A DNA stretch of 64,000 nt from assembly GCA_026004795.1 (NCBI GenBank), contig BPJV01000012.1, positions 1-64,000 of the forward strand. Reading direction: 5' to 3'. The position numbers and the translations under genes were made by a program. Source of the DNA: Pirellulaceae bacterium. Its GTDB lineage: Bacteria; Planctomycetota; Planctomycetia; Pirellulales; Pirellulaceae. Each line of letters starts with the position of its first letter. The first letter of the stretch is position 1. Shown here piece after piece: positions 33,841 to 42,585 of this stretch. Under the pieces are notes generated by a model that worked only from the letters and a program-made list of their open reading frames with translations, made no database searches and was not told the origin of the DNA.

Positions 33841-35187
33841 CTACACTGTCGCGGTCAACGTTTGCCGAATCGCTTGGGACAGCATCTGGACTCCACGTCG
33901 AATTCCTTCATGGGATTGGACGCCAAAGCTGAGGCGGATGGAATTGCGTTGAGGCGGGTACCCCTCTGTGGGGAAGCAGTAAACTCCGGGAACGTAGAGG
34001 ACACCCAGCTTTGTAGCAATCCGCCACAGTAGGCCCGATTCTGCCGCATCAACAGCATTCGGCAAAGTCAACCAGACATACAAACCACCGCGAGGATGTC
34101 GCCACTGCACGCCCGGCAGGTCACCCATCGACTCCTCCAAAGCCGTCAGCATCGTATCTCGCTTCGATCGATATGTCGCCACGATCGCAGGAAGGTGGGC
34201 ATCGACTAAACCATCACGAAGGGCGATTTCCATGAGCACTTGATTGAAATGAGCCGACCCGAAATCGATATTGGCTTTGATTTCCAGGACAGGGGCTAGC
34301 AGCCAAGACGGTACAACGCCCCATCCCACACGGATACCAGGTGCAAACGATTTGGAGAATGTCCCCAACTCGACCACAAAGCGACGACAGGATGGTTCGA
34401 TGGCGCTCAGAGGAGGCAGTTCCTCGCCATCGTAACGCAGCAACTGATAAGCATTGTCCCAGAGGACCACCAGAGCCCCTTTCTCGCGATTCCACCGTTC
34501 CACGAGTTCGAGCAGCTCTTGCCGTCGCTGCATCGACAGCGTACTTCCTGCAGGGTTATCGTAATCGGGCACCAGATAAATGGCCTTAACTCGCTTGGCC
34601 AAACCTTGTCCATCGAGTTGCTCGAGTGTTTCCTTCAGCGCCTCGATCTGCATCCCGTCTTCGTCGGACGAGACACCGAATACTCGAGCGCCCGCGCCCT
34701 TGAGCGTCCCCATGAATACGAAGTAGGTAGGAGCAGCCGCAACGACGATATCCCCTGGATCGATCAAAGCCTCCGTAATGAGATGGAGCAGCTGGTTGCT
34801 TCCCGCCGTTGCAATCAGTTGCTCCACCGCAGGGCGAGCCTGTGGCCAGGGGTGGTAAGCCCACTGCGCTAAGACTTCGCGAAAGCTGCGCGAGCCGGCT
34901 GTGGTATCGTACTGCAAACTTGCTCGTAGTCGACTGGCATCAGCACTTAACTGCTCAAAACAGGCGACCACCTCGGCGCACGGAAGCGTCGCGTTGTCGA
35001 CAAATCCTGCTGCCAGCGATACAAGCTCGGGATATTGGAGTGCCTGCGCCATGAGTTCACCGATCGGCTGGCCAGCAGCCCACTGAGCGCGCGTGCTTAA
35101 CATCGCCGGTAGGGTGTCTTGCTGTGCTGAAGATCGATGGTTCACGTTAGGATCGATTCTCCGCTGGAAAGGTTCATTCGATGGCAT
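33841..35187 (-). CDS. PLP-dependent class I/II aminotransferase (LysN/MocR-like branch)
   Basis: A 448-residue fold-type I aminotransferase close to 2-aminoadipate/aromatic aminotransferases of the ARO8/LysN group. Motifs: SLAAGFVDNATLP at the N terminus, ATAGSNQLLHLI (PLP phosphate contact), YLVPDYDNPAGSTLS (Asn-Pro and Tyr of the cofactor site), VVLWDNAYQLLRY, and the lysine in LGTFSKSFAPGIRVGW that forms the Schiff base, with an Arg in NSIRLSFG for the substrate carboxylate. There is no helix-turn-helix domain, so it is an enzyme and not a MocR regulator. I start at ATG 35187; a GTG at 35208 and ATG at 35103 are alternatives and none has a clear ribosome site. Confidence 0.9.
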   Translation of the reverse strand: MPSNEPFQRRIDPNVNHRSSAQQDTLPAMLSTRAQWAAGQPIGELMAQALQYPELVSLAAGFVDNATLPCAEVVACFEQLSADASRLRASLQYDTTAGSRSFREVLAQWAYHPWPQARPAVEQLIATAGSNQLLHLITEALIDPGDIVVAAAPTYFVFMGTLKGAGARVFGVSSDEDGMQIEALKETLEQLDGQGLAKRVKAIYLVPDYDNPAGSTLSMQRRQELLELVERWNREKGALVVLWDNAYQLLRYDGEELPPLSAIEPSCRRFVVELGTFSKSFAPGIRVGWGVVPSWLLAPVLEIKANIDFGSAHFNQVLMEIALRDGLVDAHLPAIVATYRSKRDTMLTALEESMGDLPGVQWRHPRGGLYVWLTLPNAVDAAESGLLWRIATKLGVLYVPGVYCFPTEGYPPQRNSIRLSFGVQSHEGIRRGVQMLSQAIRQTLTATV

Positions 35188-35744
35188 GCTGACAGAATCA
35201 AGTACCACAAAGCGGCAAGGAACAAACCGAGCATCTCTGTCGACAATGGCCCTCCGCCTGACCGGGAGCCGGTCGTATCAACGGTCGATCACGATCGCAC
35301 GAAGCTCAATTGTCGCCAAGTAGAAAGCCGCTGCTAGGGGGTGAAGGCCGCCGATGGTGGTCGCGTGCTGCCGGGGAACTCGCCGGATACATCGAGCTGG
35401 CACGTCGCGGCATGCTGGTCCGGACCTGAGACTGGAACTAAGATCAGCGGCTGCCGCGGGAAAGCGTGGATCTTGGTTTTTGCCCTAGCTTGGTGGTGCG
35501 ACGGGATGTTGCGTTACGGCGGCGTGCTAGGTAACCTTGCGATGCACCGGTTAACGGCGTCCCTTTCGGTCGTGGGCTGTGAGGGGCAGCGTAAGGGATG
35601 GAATGCGGCGTCATCAGGTGGATCGATTGCCCCCTCGATTCCGGACCAAGGCGGCAATAGTTTGGCCTAGACGCAGCATCGTGGGCGATGGCCCACCGCG
35701 ATCGGTGGGACGAACTGAAGTTCTTCTGAGGAAAACATGCACAG
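35188..35744. other. Gap without a convincing gene
   Basis: About 560 bases between divergent genes. The plus-strand frame at 35341-35670 is open but has unlikely composition. Promoters for the aminotransferase and the PSP1 gene should be here; none is clear enough to mark. Confidence 0.45.
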
Positions 35745-36566
35745 ATGCCTGATTACGTGGTTCGTTGTGGAGTGATGCGGACACTCCACGTAATGCAATC
35801 AAAAGCCGAGTTTCGGCGTGGAACGAAGGTGATTGCCCGGACCGGCCGTGGTTTGGAGGTGGGGGAAGTCTTGTGCGAAGCGGATCAACGCGTGTTGGCT
35901 CAGATGGTTGATCCCCCTGCGGGAACAATTCAGCGGGAGCTCACGGCATCTGACGAGCATGAGTTGCGGAGAATCGAATCCTGTGCTGAGCAGGAGGCCG
36001 AACGATGTTTGCGTGCGATTCGAGACTTGGGCTTGAAGATGGATCTGGTCGACGTCGAACATCTGTTCGGCGGCGAACGCATTGTCGTGTATTATCTAGC
36101 AGAGGGGCGCGTCGACTTTCGTGAACTCGTGCGACGGCTCAACGCCGAGTTCCAAACCCGTGTCGAAATGCGGCAAATTGGCGTGCGCGACGAAGCGAAA
36201 CTGCTGGCCGACTACGGCGATTGTGGCAAGCCCGTGTGCTGCAACACGCATCTGTCGAGCATGCCACCGGTATCCATGAAGATGGCCAAATTGCAGAAGG
36301 CAACGCTCGATCCGAACAAGATTTCCGGGCGTTGTGGTCGATTAAAATGTTGCTTGAGGTACGAGTTTGACACCTACCAAGAGAATCAACGAGCATTGCC
36401 TCGCGTGGGGGCAGAGGTCGTTACGCGAGATGGCAGAGCACGCGTATTGGCGCAGGAATTGCTCTCGATGCAAGTGTTGGTACAAATGGAGGATGGCCGA
36501 CGCGTGATGATCTCTGCGGACGACGTGTTGTCCACGATCAGAAAAAAACCGTCCGCCCGAAGCTAA
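35745..36566 (+). CDS. PSP1 domain protein (RicT/YaaT-like)
   Basis: A 273-residue PSP1 protein. The N-terminal half carries the PSP1 signature RGTKVIARTGRGLEVGEVL; the second half has the paired cysteines YGDCGKPVCCNTHL and GRCGRLKCCLRYE, which match RicT/YaaT. In Bacillus subtilis, RicT works with RicA and RicF in an iron-sulfur protein complex that aids RNA processing by RNase Y. Here no RicA or RicF is visible nearby. ATG 35745 is about 100 bases after any other frame; the next gene starts at or shortly after its stop, suggesting an operon with the Minf_1886-type gene. Confidence 0.88.
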   Translation: MPDYVVRCGVMRTLHVMQSKAEFRRGTKVIARTGRGLEVGEVLCEADQRVLAQMVDPPAGTIQRELTASDEHELRRIESCAEQEAERCLRAIRDLGLKMDLVDVEHLFGGERIVVYYLAEGRVDFRELVRRLNAEFQTRVEMRQIGVRDEAKLLADYGDCGKPVCCNTHLSSMPPVSMKMAKLQKATLDPNKISGRCGRLKCCLRYEFDTYQENQRALPRVGAEVVTRDGRARVLAQELLSMQVLVQMEDGRRVMISADDVLSTIRKKPSARS

Positions 36567-36631
36567 TGGCCTCCACGATCGAACCTGTTGCTTTTCAACC
36601 TATACCTTTCTTTATATGCCGAGGAATAACC

Positions 36632-37027
36632 GTGTCGGAACGAACTTTTTCGCTACAACAGTTGCTTGAAGAAGACCAGCGTTATCCTCTGCCGGCTTAT
36701 CAATTCATTCGTGAAGGGCTCGTCTATGCCCATGAAGTGTTACGCATGGGGCAGGCTGCCCATCCGAGCGATCGGCACATAACGGGGCAAGAGTTGTGCG
36801 AAGCCCTGCGGCTTTACGCACTGGAACAGTTCGGTTTCATGGCAAAAACCGTGCTCAACAATTGGGGGATTTTCTCCACCAATGATTTTGGCGAAATCGT
36901 GTACAACTTGATTCGCATCGGCCACATGCGGAAATCGGAATCCGATCGTCGCGAGGATTTCCATAACGTGTATGACTTCGAAACTGCGTTTGAGCCGCAA
37001 TTCGCGGTCATGGAGCGGGAACATTGA
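36632..37027 (+). CDS. Minf_1886 family protein
   Basis: A 131-residue uncharacterised protein of the Minf_1886 family, common in Planctomycetes and Verrucomicrobia. Family-like passages are YPLPAYQFIREGL, HITGQELCEALRLYALEQFG and WGIFSTNDFGEIVYNLI. I choose the GTG at 36632 because GAGGA stands six bases before it and the resulting length fits the family; an ATG at 36566, which touches the PSP1 stop, would add 22 residues. It overlaps the following tiny ORF. Confidence 0.82.
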   Translation: MSERTFSLQQLLEEDQRYPLPAYQFIREGLVYAHEVLRMGQAAHPSDRHITGQELCEALRLYALEQFGFMAKTVLNNWGIFSTNDFGEIVYNLIRIGHMRKSESDRREDFHNVYDFETAFEPQFAVMEREH

Positions 37028-37152
37028 GTGCTGGACATCCTGCGCCGCCAAAGTTTTCCAAAGAGCTGATCCTGTCGATCGTGGTGTACGGCGTCTGGCT
37101 GCTGTGGTTGGGTTACGTCGCCATGGTTAACCTCATGGCCGGCAACCCGTAA
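37024..37152 (+). CDS. Tiny single-helix membrane protein (42 residues)
   Basis: A short frame starting with TTG at 37024 whose first codon overlaps the TGA stop of the previous gene (TTGA), with ggagcggg about eight bases upstream. The product has a polar start (SAGHPAPPKFSKE) and one hydrophobic helix (LILSIVVYGVWLLWLGYVAM) and ends at TAA 37152. The overlap, ribosome site and clean membrane helix argue for a real gene; the rare TTG start and small size argue for caution. Function unknown. Confidence 0.55.
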   Translation: MSAGHPAPPKFSKELILSIVVYGVWLLWLGYVAMVNLMAGNP

Positions 37153-37268
37153 GTCGAGTCGGCCGGCCGGGTTGGTGGCTCTTCCCCGTGGCACCGTATC
37201 ACGTTAGATAAACAGATCGAGCAGCCTCCTGCTCCGGGGCGCCCTGGTCGTCGCGGCTGTCTCCTCTG

Positions 37269-37748
37269 TCATAGACGGTACTCGATCTTCAGTATCTCGA
37301 ACCGCAGTTTTCCGCGAGGTACGTCAATTTCGACTGTGTCTCCAACCTTTTTCCCCAGCAATGCTGACCCGACCGGGCTGGTCGTCTGAATCTTTCCCGC
37401 ATCGAAGTCTTCATCTCCAACTCCTACCAGCGTAAACTCCTCTTCGTCGCCGTAGTCAAGATCCTTGACCGTTACCGTAGCCAGGATGCCGACGGTGTCC
37501 TTGGAGACTTTGCTGGGGTCGATGATGAATGCGTTGGCCAGTTTGTATTTCTTGTCGTTGATCTTCGCTTGGAGCAATCCCTGATTCTCGCGTTGTGCGT
37601 GATACTCGGCATTCTCCTTGAGGTCGCCTTCGGCGCGCGCCTGAGCGATTTTCTCAGCAATCTTGGGCATCTCGACCGTTTCCAGGTATTCGATCTCCTT
37701 CCGCAATTCCTCGAAACGCTCGCGAGTCATCGGAAATGATTCGCTCAT
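37269..37748 (-). CDS. greA: Transcription elongation factor GreA
   Basis: A 159-residue GreA. It enters the secondary channel of RNA polymerase and stimulates cleavage of backtracked transcripts. The N-terminal coiled coil holds the acidic tip and hallmark [18 protein letters not shown]; the C-terminal FKBP-like domain ends [17 protein letters not shown]. Length is standard. ATG 37748 has AGGGAGAG five bases upstream. Its leader contains a terminator-like hairpin described separately. Confidence 0.95.
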   Translation of the reverse strand: MSESFPMTRERFEELRKEIEYLETVEMPKIAEKIAQARAEGDLKENAEYHAQRENQGLLQAKINDKKYKLANAFIIDPSKVSKDTVGILATVTVKDLDYGDEEEFTLVGVGDEDFDAGKIQTTSPVGSALLGKKVGDTVEIDVPRGKLRFEILKIEYRL

Positions 37749-37806
37749 GACACTCTCCCTTGCTTCCTTGATTAGCTGTCGATGTAAGACTCATTCATCG
37801 GGGCAC

Positions 37807-37849
37807 AAAAAAGACGACCTGTTCACCGGTAGCCGAGGAACAGGCCGTC
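37807..37849 (-). terminator. Terminator-like hairpin in the greA leader (possible attenuator)
   Basis: On the minus strand the arms gacggcctgttc (37849-37838) and gaacaggtcgtc (37824-37813) pair over 12 bp with one G-U, around a 13-base loop, and are followed at once by TTTTTT (37812-37807). The run of U ends 58 bases before the greA ATG. No minus-strand gene lies upstream for it to terminate, so it most likely acts on the greA transcript itself. The plus-strand side is also followed by a T-rich stretch, so bidirectional use is possible. Confidence 0.7.
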
Positions 37850-38284
37850 TGTATTTTCTTCGATTGCCGCAACCGTCCGACTACGCCGATCGGTCAGGCG
37901 AAAGTATCACGGGTTATCGCCATTGCCATTGCCCAGTCACTGACGAGCTACAAGGATCTGTCGACCCTGCCCGTGGCTGGTTCGCCCAGACTGAGCGCGG
38001 TGAGGGGCTGGGCCCAATCATGCCCTCTGCCCGCCGTTGTCGGAACGCGTAATTTCCAGATCGTTGCGGTATTCTATACAATGGAACACGGAAAGTCAGT
38101 ACCCAGTAGCATGGCCGGTAGGTTCTGTCGCTGGGAGGGCGCCGCCAGGGACGCCGCCGTGCCGTGCAGGCGGGGACCAGTCCTCCCTGCCTGTTTCGAA
38201 ATGACGGTTCGTTGAGTACCATAAGCTGAGAACGTCGGCAAGAAGTCGGAATGGGTAGCACATCAGTTCTTTGAGGTAGGCAAA
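37850..38284. other. Gap between divergent greA and yceI-like genes
   Basis: About 430 bases holding the divergent promoters of greA and the YceI-like gene. Open frames here (for example 37914-38261 minus) look spurious. No further structure recognised. Confidence 0.45.
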
Positions 38285-38839
38285 ATGGTGACCAAGTTCT
38301 CCGTAGTGATTGGCTTTATCGCAGGTTTACTCTTTGCAGGTAGTGCTTGGGGCGTAGAACCGCTCAAACTGGAACTCGACAAGAGCAAGATCAGTTTCGT
38401 CGGTAGCAAGCCAGATGGCACGCGTCATGAAGGTGGTTTCAAGAAATTCACCGTCGACGCGCGGGCTGATTTCGAGAATCCAGAGAATAGCTCTCTGCGG
38501 ATAGAAATCGATGCGACGAGTCTGTGGGCTGACGATCCACGCTTGGAAGGCCATTTGAAGAACCCTGACTTTTTCAACGTGCGCAAGTATCCGAAAATCG
38601 TCTTTGAGTCGACAAAGATCGAAGCCCCCGAGGAGACCAAGGTGACGATCACTGGCAAACTTAAGCTGTTAGATAAAACGGAAGAGTTAGTAGTTCCGGC
38701 GATGGTGGAGACCTCGGACTCCTCCGTTATTTTGCGCAGCAATTTCAAGCTCGATCGGTTCAAGTGGGGCATGACCTACGGCGAAGGCCAGATCAACAAG
38801 GATGTGGATGTCACGGTCGAATTTCATTTCAAGCGCTAG
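38285..38839 (+). CDS. YceI family periplasmic protein
   Basis: A 184-residue exported protein with a signal peptide (FSVVIGFIAGLLFAGSAWG) and a lipocalin-like YceI beta-barrel: LELDKSKISFVGSKPDGTRH, SLRIEIDATSLWADDPRLEGHLKNPDFF split across two strands, FNVRKYPKIVFES, and FKWGMTYGEGQINKDVDV. YceI proteins bind isoprenoid-type lipids in the periplasm. ATG 38285 has TTTGAGGTAGG a few bases upstream. It stands alone. Confidence 0.92.
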   Translation: MVTKFSVVIGFIAGLLFAGSAWGVEPLKLELDKSKISFVGSKPDGTRHEGGFKKFTVDARADFENPENSSLRIEIDATSLWADDPRLEGHLKNPDFFNVRKYPKIVFESTKIEAPEETKVTITGKLKLLDKTEELVVPAMVETSDSSVILRSNFKLDRFKWGMTYGEGQINKDVDVTVEFHFKR

Positions 38840-39263
38840 GGTGACGCGTGGTGGCGGTGTTGTCCTATCAGTCGGCCCGCGGCATGCCCTCCGGTTTCGC
38901 CCCCTTCTCCCCGGGGCGCCCCCTTAGAGTCGCCTATTCGTTTTGGTCGTAGTGGAAATTTTCCAGGGTGCTTCGTTCCCAGCGGAGGGCTGCCTCGTCA
39001 ATCGTGCCCAACATTTTCAGAAGTTCACGTGGTTGCGTGGCCCCCAGCCGCTCGTGGAGGGCTGTCCCATGGCCACCACTACCACTACCACCACCACCAC
39101 CACCAAGCGTCAGGCAATAGGCATTTTCCTGCCGGTTGCATAGCTGCGGCCGATTGCGGGGGACAGCGCGGAGCAATTACCGCGCTGGACCTACGGCAAT
39201 CGCTGCGACGTTGTGGAACTAGGCGGTCCATCTACCGCGCACGCGGGCGATGGTGGTGTGCAC
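38840..39263. other. Gap with a CCA microsatellite and a doubtful small ORF
   Basis: About 420 bases between convergent genes. A minus-strand frame at 38934-39176 (80 residues) has a protein-like end (RLGATQPRELLKMLGTIDEA) but its first half is a glycine run made by the CCA repeat and it has no recognised family; I leave it as doubtful and do not call it. Confidence 0.4.
39073..39105. repeat. CCA/CCACTA microsatellite
   Basis: A 33-base run of imperfect CCA triplets (ccaccactaccactaccacc, then more ccacc). It is prone to slippage. Confidence 0.9.
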
Positions 39264-40472
39264 TTATTGGACGAGTCGACTGAAGAGAATCTGCGTTCCC
39301 TCTTTTCCGGCAACGACGATGTCGACATCGCCGTCGCCATCAAGGTCTGCCGTTCGAATCTGCAAGCCCGTACCCACGTCTCCCCGGTTGATGAGGTAAT
39401 CGCTGAACTGCTGCCGCTGCTTGTTCCAGACGTAGTACTTCATCACCGGCGGCTCCATGCCACCGGGATCCTTGCCATTGTGCGCTCGCACCCGCTTGCC
39501 GGTGATCAGCTCTGGTTGATCGTCGCCATCTAAATCGGCCCAGTGCAAGCAGTGAGCTTGAGAAAAGGAGTCGTCGACCAGCACCTCATCGAACTGCGGC
39601 TCTCCGTCTTCACTATTGCCGCGTCCTCGCCACATGTAGAGCCCGAAACCATGGGCTTGGCTCATCAACACATCGTTGATCCCATCGCCGTCGACATCGG
39701 TGACGATCATTGGGCAGGGGGCCTGCCGATTCCATGCCGGATGAAATTTCCACGGCGACTCCAGCGATCGGTCTGGTGGGCATTCGTACCATCCGGTTCC
39801 CACCAAAATGTCGTCACGGCCATCGTTGTTGACATCGCCCACGCCGAAGCCGTGGCCGGTCGACTCACCAACACGGTAGGGCTTCATCTCGATCGGTGGT
39901 CTTTCTTTCCCACCCGTGGGATCCGCCCGATGAAATCGCCAGGCCACCAATGGATTGGTGGGAACCCACTGATCGGATACCCACTCGGGAGTGCCATCAC
40001 GATCCAGATCGATGAGAAAGCTGGCTTCGTTGGCGCTCAAGCCAGTATCAGCCAAGAGATGCTTGGGCCAGAGCATACCTTGTAGCAGGTCCGTACCGCC
40101 GACATTCTCATACCAATACAAATGACCGTCGAAGAAATCTATGGAGAGCACATCAGGATCGCCGTCTTGATCGACATCGAAGGCCCACTCACCATTGGAC
40201 CGTACGTAACCCCCCCGATCCTCGATCAGGCGGAGGGGACGCGGCACCCAACCATCGTTCTGATACCAGTTGCGCCCGGCCACGATATCCAGCCGTCCAT
40301 CACCATCGATATCGGCAATATCGCAACCTTCATTCGCATCGACGCACAACACGCGGACCTCAAAACGAATCGGATGCTGGGCATCGGTTTGACCCGGTAG
40401 AGACGCAAAGACCGCACCCCACATCAGCAAAAAGCAGTAACGACCACGTGTGCCTGTCGGATATCGTATCAT
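39264..40472 (-). CDS. Secreted FG-GAP/VCBS repeat protein
   Basis: A 402-residue exported protein with a signal peptide (CFLLMWGAVFASLPGQTDA). At least six FG-GAP/VCBS-type blades are marked by calcium-binding DxDxDG loops: DIDGDGRLD, DVDQDGDPD, DLDRDGTPE, DVNNDGRDD, DVDGDGIND and DLDGDGDVD. Together they should form a beta-propeller like integrin alpha N-terminal domains. Such proteins are abundant in planctomycetes and are thought to bind surfaces or polysaccharides. ATG 40472 has GAGGACGAG upstream. Confidence 0.9.
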   Translation of the reverse strand: MIRYPTGTRGRYCFLLMWGAVFASLPGQTDAQHPIRFEVRVLCVDANEGCDIADIDGDGRLDIVAGRNWYQNDGWVPRPLRLIEDRGGYVRSNGEWAFDVDQDGDPDVLSIDFFDGHLYWYENVGGTDLLQGMLWPKHLLADTGLSANEASFLIDLDRDGTPEWVSDQWVPTNPLVAWRFHRADPTGGKERPPIEMKPYRVGESTGHGFGVGDVNNDGRDDILVGTGWYECPPDRSLESPWKFHPAWNRQAPCPMIVTDVDGDGINDVLMSQAHGFGLYMWRGRGNSEDGEPQFDEVLVDDSFSQAHCLHWADLDGDDQPELITGKRVRAHNGKDPGGMEPPVMKYYVWNKQRQQFSDYLINRGDVGTGLQIRTADLDGDGDVDIVVAGKEGTQILFSRLVQ

Positions 40473-40605
40473 GCTGGCTCGTCCTCACAACGAAAAGTGG
40501 AAGGAAGGTAAGTGGAAGGAAAAAGCAAGAGCCGTTTGATGGCGCAAATGGTTGTTCTAGGGGGCGGTTTACCTGCTGTGTCGCCTACCGACGCTCGAAG
40601 TCAAA

Positions 40606-41055
40606 TCAATACCGACATCCGTCCCAGATCTCGACCTCCGATTGGCAGACAGCCAGCACATGCCGGCGCGTCTCCTGCAGCAGTTCGTTGGCCAACTTCC
40701 TGATATACGGATCCGAGATCTCCTGGCCGTCTCCTCGCGTGGCTACGCCATTACGGTAATGGATCACTAAACCGGGGTGAAAACTCGGAGAGGCAAAATC
40801 GACGATTTCGATGGTATCCCCACCCGAGCGGCGTCGAAACAGCATCACGCACTCCCCACCGGACTTGATCCATCCTACCAGCTCCGGATCCTCGCGTTGG
40901 GCATCCTCCAACGCTTCGGCGCGCTGAAAGCGAGCGGTACGCAGGAGTTCCAAAGCAATGTTCATTCGGTCAGTGATTCGCATGCCCGTCCGATAATGGA
41001 CCACGAACAGCAGACACACGACAACGATCACCAACACCCACCAAAACACAGTCAT
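40606..41055 (-). CDS. Small membrane-anchored protein, unknown
   Basis: A 149-residue protein with one N-terminal membrane helix (VFWWVLVIVVVCLLFVV) and a mixed-charge soluble domain (RITDRMNIALELLRTARFQR, EIVDFASPSFHPGLVIHY). No family is recognised. The ATG at 41055 follows GAGCGA. It lies 133 bases upstream of the FG-GAP gene reading direction... that is, between that gene and a plus-strand gene; no operon partner is evident. Confidence 0.6.
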   Translation of the reverse strand: MTVFWWVLVIVVVCLLFVVHYRTGMRITDRMNIALELLRTARFQRAEALEDAQREDPELVGWIKSGGECVMLFRRRSGGDTIEIVDFASPSFHPGLVIHYRNGVATRGDGQEISDPYIRKLANELLQETRRHVLAVCQSEVEIWDGCRY

Positions 41056-41394
41056 AGAAATCGCTCGAATTGAATTCCCTCACGGTGGCCTGGGCCACAC
41101 ATGGTCGGTAGATCAAGACAGGGCATCGACTACGATTCTACACGATTTGCTGAACGTGGTTGATTCCGCGGTGCTAGCAGAGGGCAGGGTATCGAACTGT
41201 TACCATTGGGTAGTAGGGATCAAGTAAGCTTCACACGCCCAAATGGGGGGAGAGAAAGGGAGTGGCGAAGGGGCGTCAATCGGTGGATTCTGGACTGGCT
41301 GCCGGATACAATCGTAGATGTCAGCTCAGCGACGGGCCGCTGGCATCGTCCTCGAGCCAACGCATCTTCTTGGGCGGTATTCGGGAGAGTGGCC
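41056..41394. other. Gap without a convincing gene
   Basis: About 340 bases between divergent genes. The frame of the next gene is open through 41206-41394 but this extension has unlikely composition and no start signal. Nothing else recognised. Confidence 0.4.
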
Positions 41395-41889
41395 ATGACA
41401 CGACTGAAAGCTCGCAGATCGACGCCAACGCAATGTGTGACCTTGGTCAACTCTGCCTTTCTCCAAGAGATCAAAGAGTCGTTACCCGATTTGCGTGTGC
41501 TTATTCAACAGGTTCGTAGGAACGGGGAGAACGGCGGTAACGACGAATGTGCCGCAGTGGCATTTGTCGATGGTCTCCAGCAACTTCGTGATTCGCTACG
41601 TCAATCGTTTGAGTTGGAGGAGACCTACGGCTACATCACCACGTCGCGCAGCATCTATCGGCCAGTTGATGATCGCGCCGATCAAGCGCGCATCCAGCAC
41701 CGGGAACTTTTCATCATGGTGCATGAGATTGCTGAGCAGGCGGAAGAAGCCCAGTACCGTGGGACGCTCAGTCGCGACCTTCCTCTACTCGGTGGAGCCG
41801 TGGACTGTTTCGAATCACGATGGCAGGACCACGAGGCTCTAGAGCAGGAATTGATCGCTGACGGATTGGGAATGGGACGGCTGATTTGA
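41395..41889 (+). CDS. Helical protein, possibly hemerythrin-like
   Basis: A 164-residue soluble protein predicted by eye to be nearly all helical. Acidic and histidine residues occur in a pattern that recalls HHE hemerythrin-like proteins (LRQSFELEETYGYI, IQHRELFIMVHEIAEQAEE, RWQDHEALEQELIADGLG), but I cannot confirm the full iron ligand set. I start at ATG 41395 with CGGGAGAG upstream. It precedes a response-regulator gene by 134 bases and could belong with it. Confidence 0.5.
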   Translation: MTRLKARRSTPTQCVTLVNSAFLQEIKESLPDLRVLIQQVRRNGENGGNDECAAVAFVDGLQQLRDSLRQSFELEETYGYITTSRSIYRPVDDRADQARIQHRELFIMVHEIAEQAEEAQYRGTLSRDLPLLGGAVDCFESRWQDHEALEQELIADGLGMGRLI

Positions 41890-42023
41890 GGCGATTTAAT
41901 TCGTTCGCGACCACGGTTCACCTCGCCCGCAATTCGGTATACGTTGTATACTATCAATAGATCGCCCGCCGCAGGTCATTTTCTTGCCAGCATCAAAGCA
42001 GAACCGATTGAAGGGCACGGGTC

Positions 42024-42563
42024 GTGGTAATCATCTCCCCGGATGCAAAAGCAGCGACGATGGAGATCATGTTGGTGGAGGACAGCCTCCTCGACGCCAG
42101 GGTAACCATCGAGGCGTTGAAACGGTGTGCCATCCATCACCGGTTGACGCTGTTTCGCGATGGTGCGGAGGCGATTCGTTTTTTACATCGCGAGGGAGTT
42201 TTCAAACACGCTCCGCGCCCGGACTTGATCTTGCTTGACCTGCTGTTGCCGGACATGACAGGAGTCGAGTTCCTCCGCCACGTCCGCGATGACGAGGCGC
42301 TAGCGGAAATCCCAGTTGTCGTCTTAACCAGCAGTGAGGCGGAGGCTGATCAGGAAAAGTGCGAGGCACTGGGAGTCAACAGCTACATTCGCAAGCCCTT
42401 CCATGAGGAGAAGTTCTTAGCAGTCGTTCGCCACGTCAAGGAATTGGCTTTAGCACTTGCTGCCGCCACGGTTCCCTCGCCCTCGACTCCCCAGCAACCG
42501 CCTGTCACCTCCTCCATGCCGTCATTCAACCTGTTCGGCGGTGCGAGCGGTTCGACGGAATAA
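42024..42563 (+). CDS. Single-domain response regulator (CheY/Rcp1-like)
   Basis: A 179-residue protein with a receiver domain: acidic pocket VEDSLLD near the start, phosphorylatable Asp in LILLDLLLPDMTG, Thr/Ser in VVVLTSSEAEAD and the Lys in SYIRKPF. No output domain follows, only a Pro/Ser-rich tail of about 40 residues, so it would act by protein contact, like Rcp1-type regulators paired with phytochrome or hybrid kinases. No kinase gene is in the window. Start GTG 42024; ATG 42060 would remove 12 residues. Confidence 0.88.
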   Translation: MVIISPDAKAATMEIMLVEDSLLDARVTIEALKRCAIHHRLTLFRDGAEAIRFLHREGVFKHAPRPDLILLDLLLPDMTGVEFLRHVRDDEALAEIPVVVLTSSEAEADQEKCEALGVNSYIRKPFHEEKFLAVVRHVKELALALAAATVPSPSTPQQPPVTSSMPSFNLFGGASGSTE

Positions 42564-42585
42564 CCCCCCGGCCGCTTCCTTCGCC

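Noticed and set aside
33841-35187. MocR-type regulator
   Set aside because: The aminotransferase domain starts close to the N terminus and there is no GntR helix-turn-helix, so it is an enzyme.
38934-39176. 80-codon minus-strand frame over the CCA microsatellite
   Set aside because: Half of it is a glycine/serine run from the triplet repeat; the other half is protein-like but matches nothing I know and lacks a start signal.
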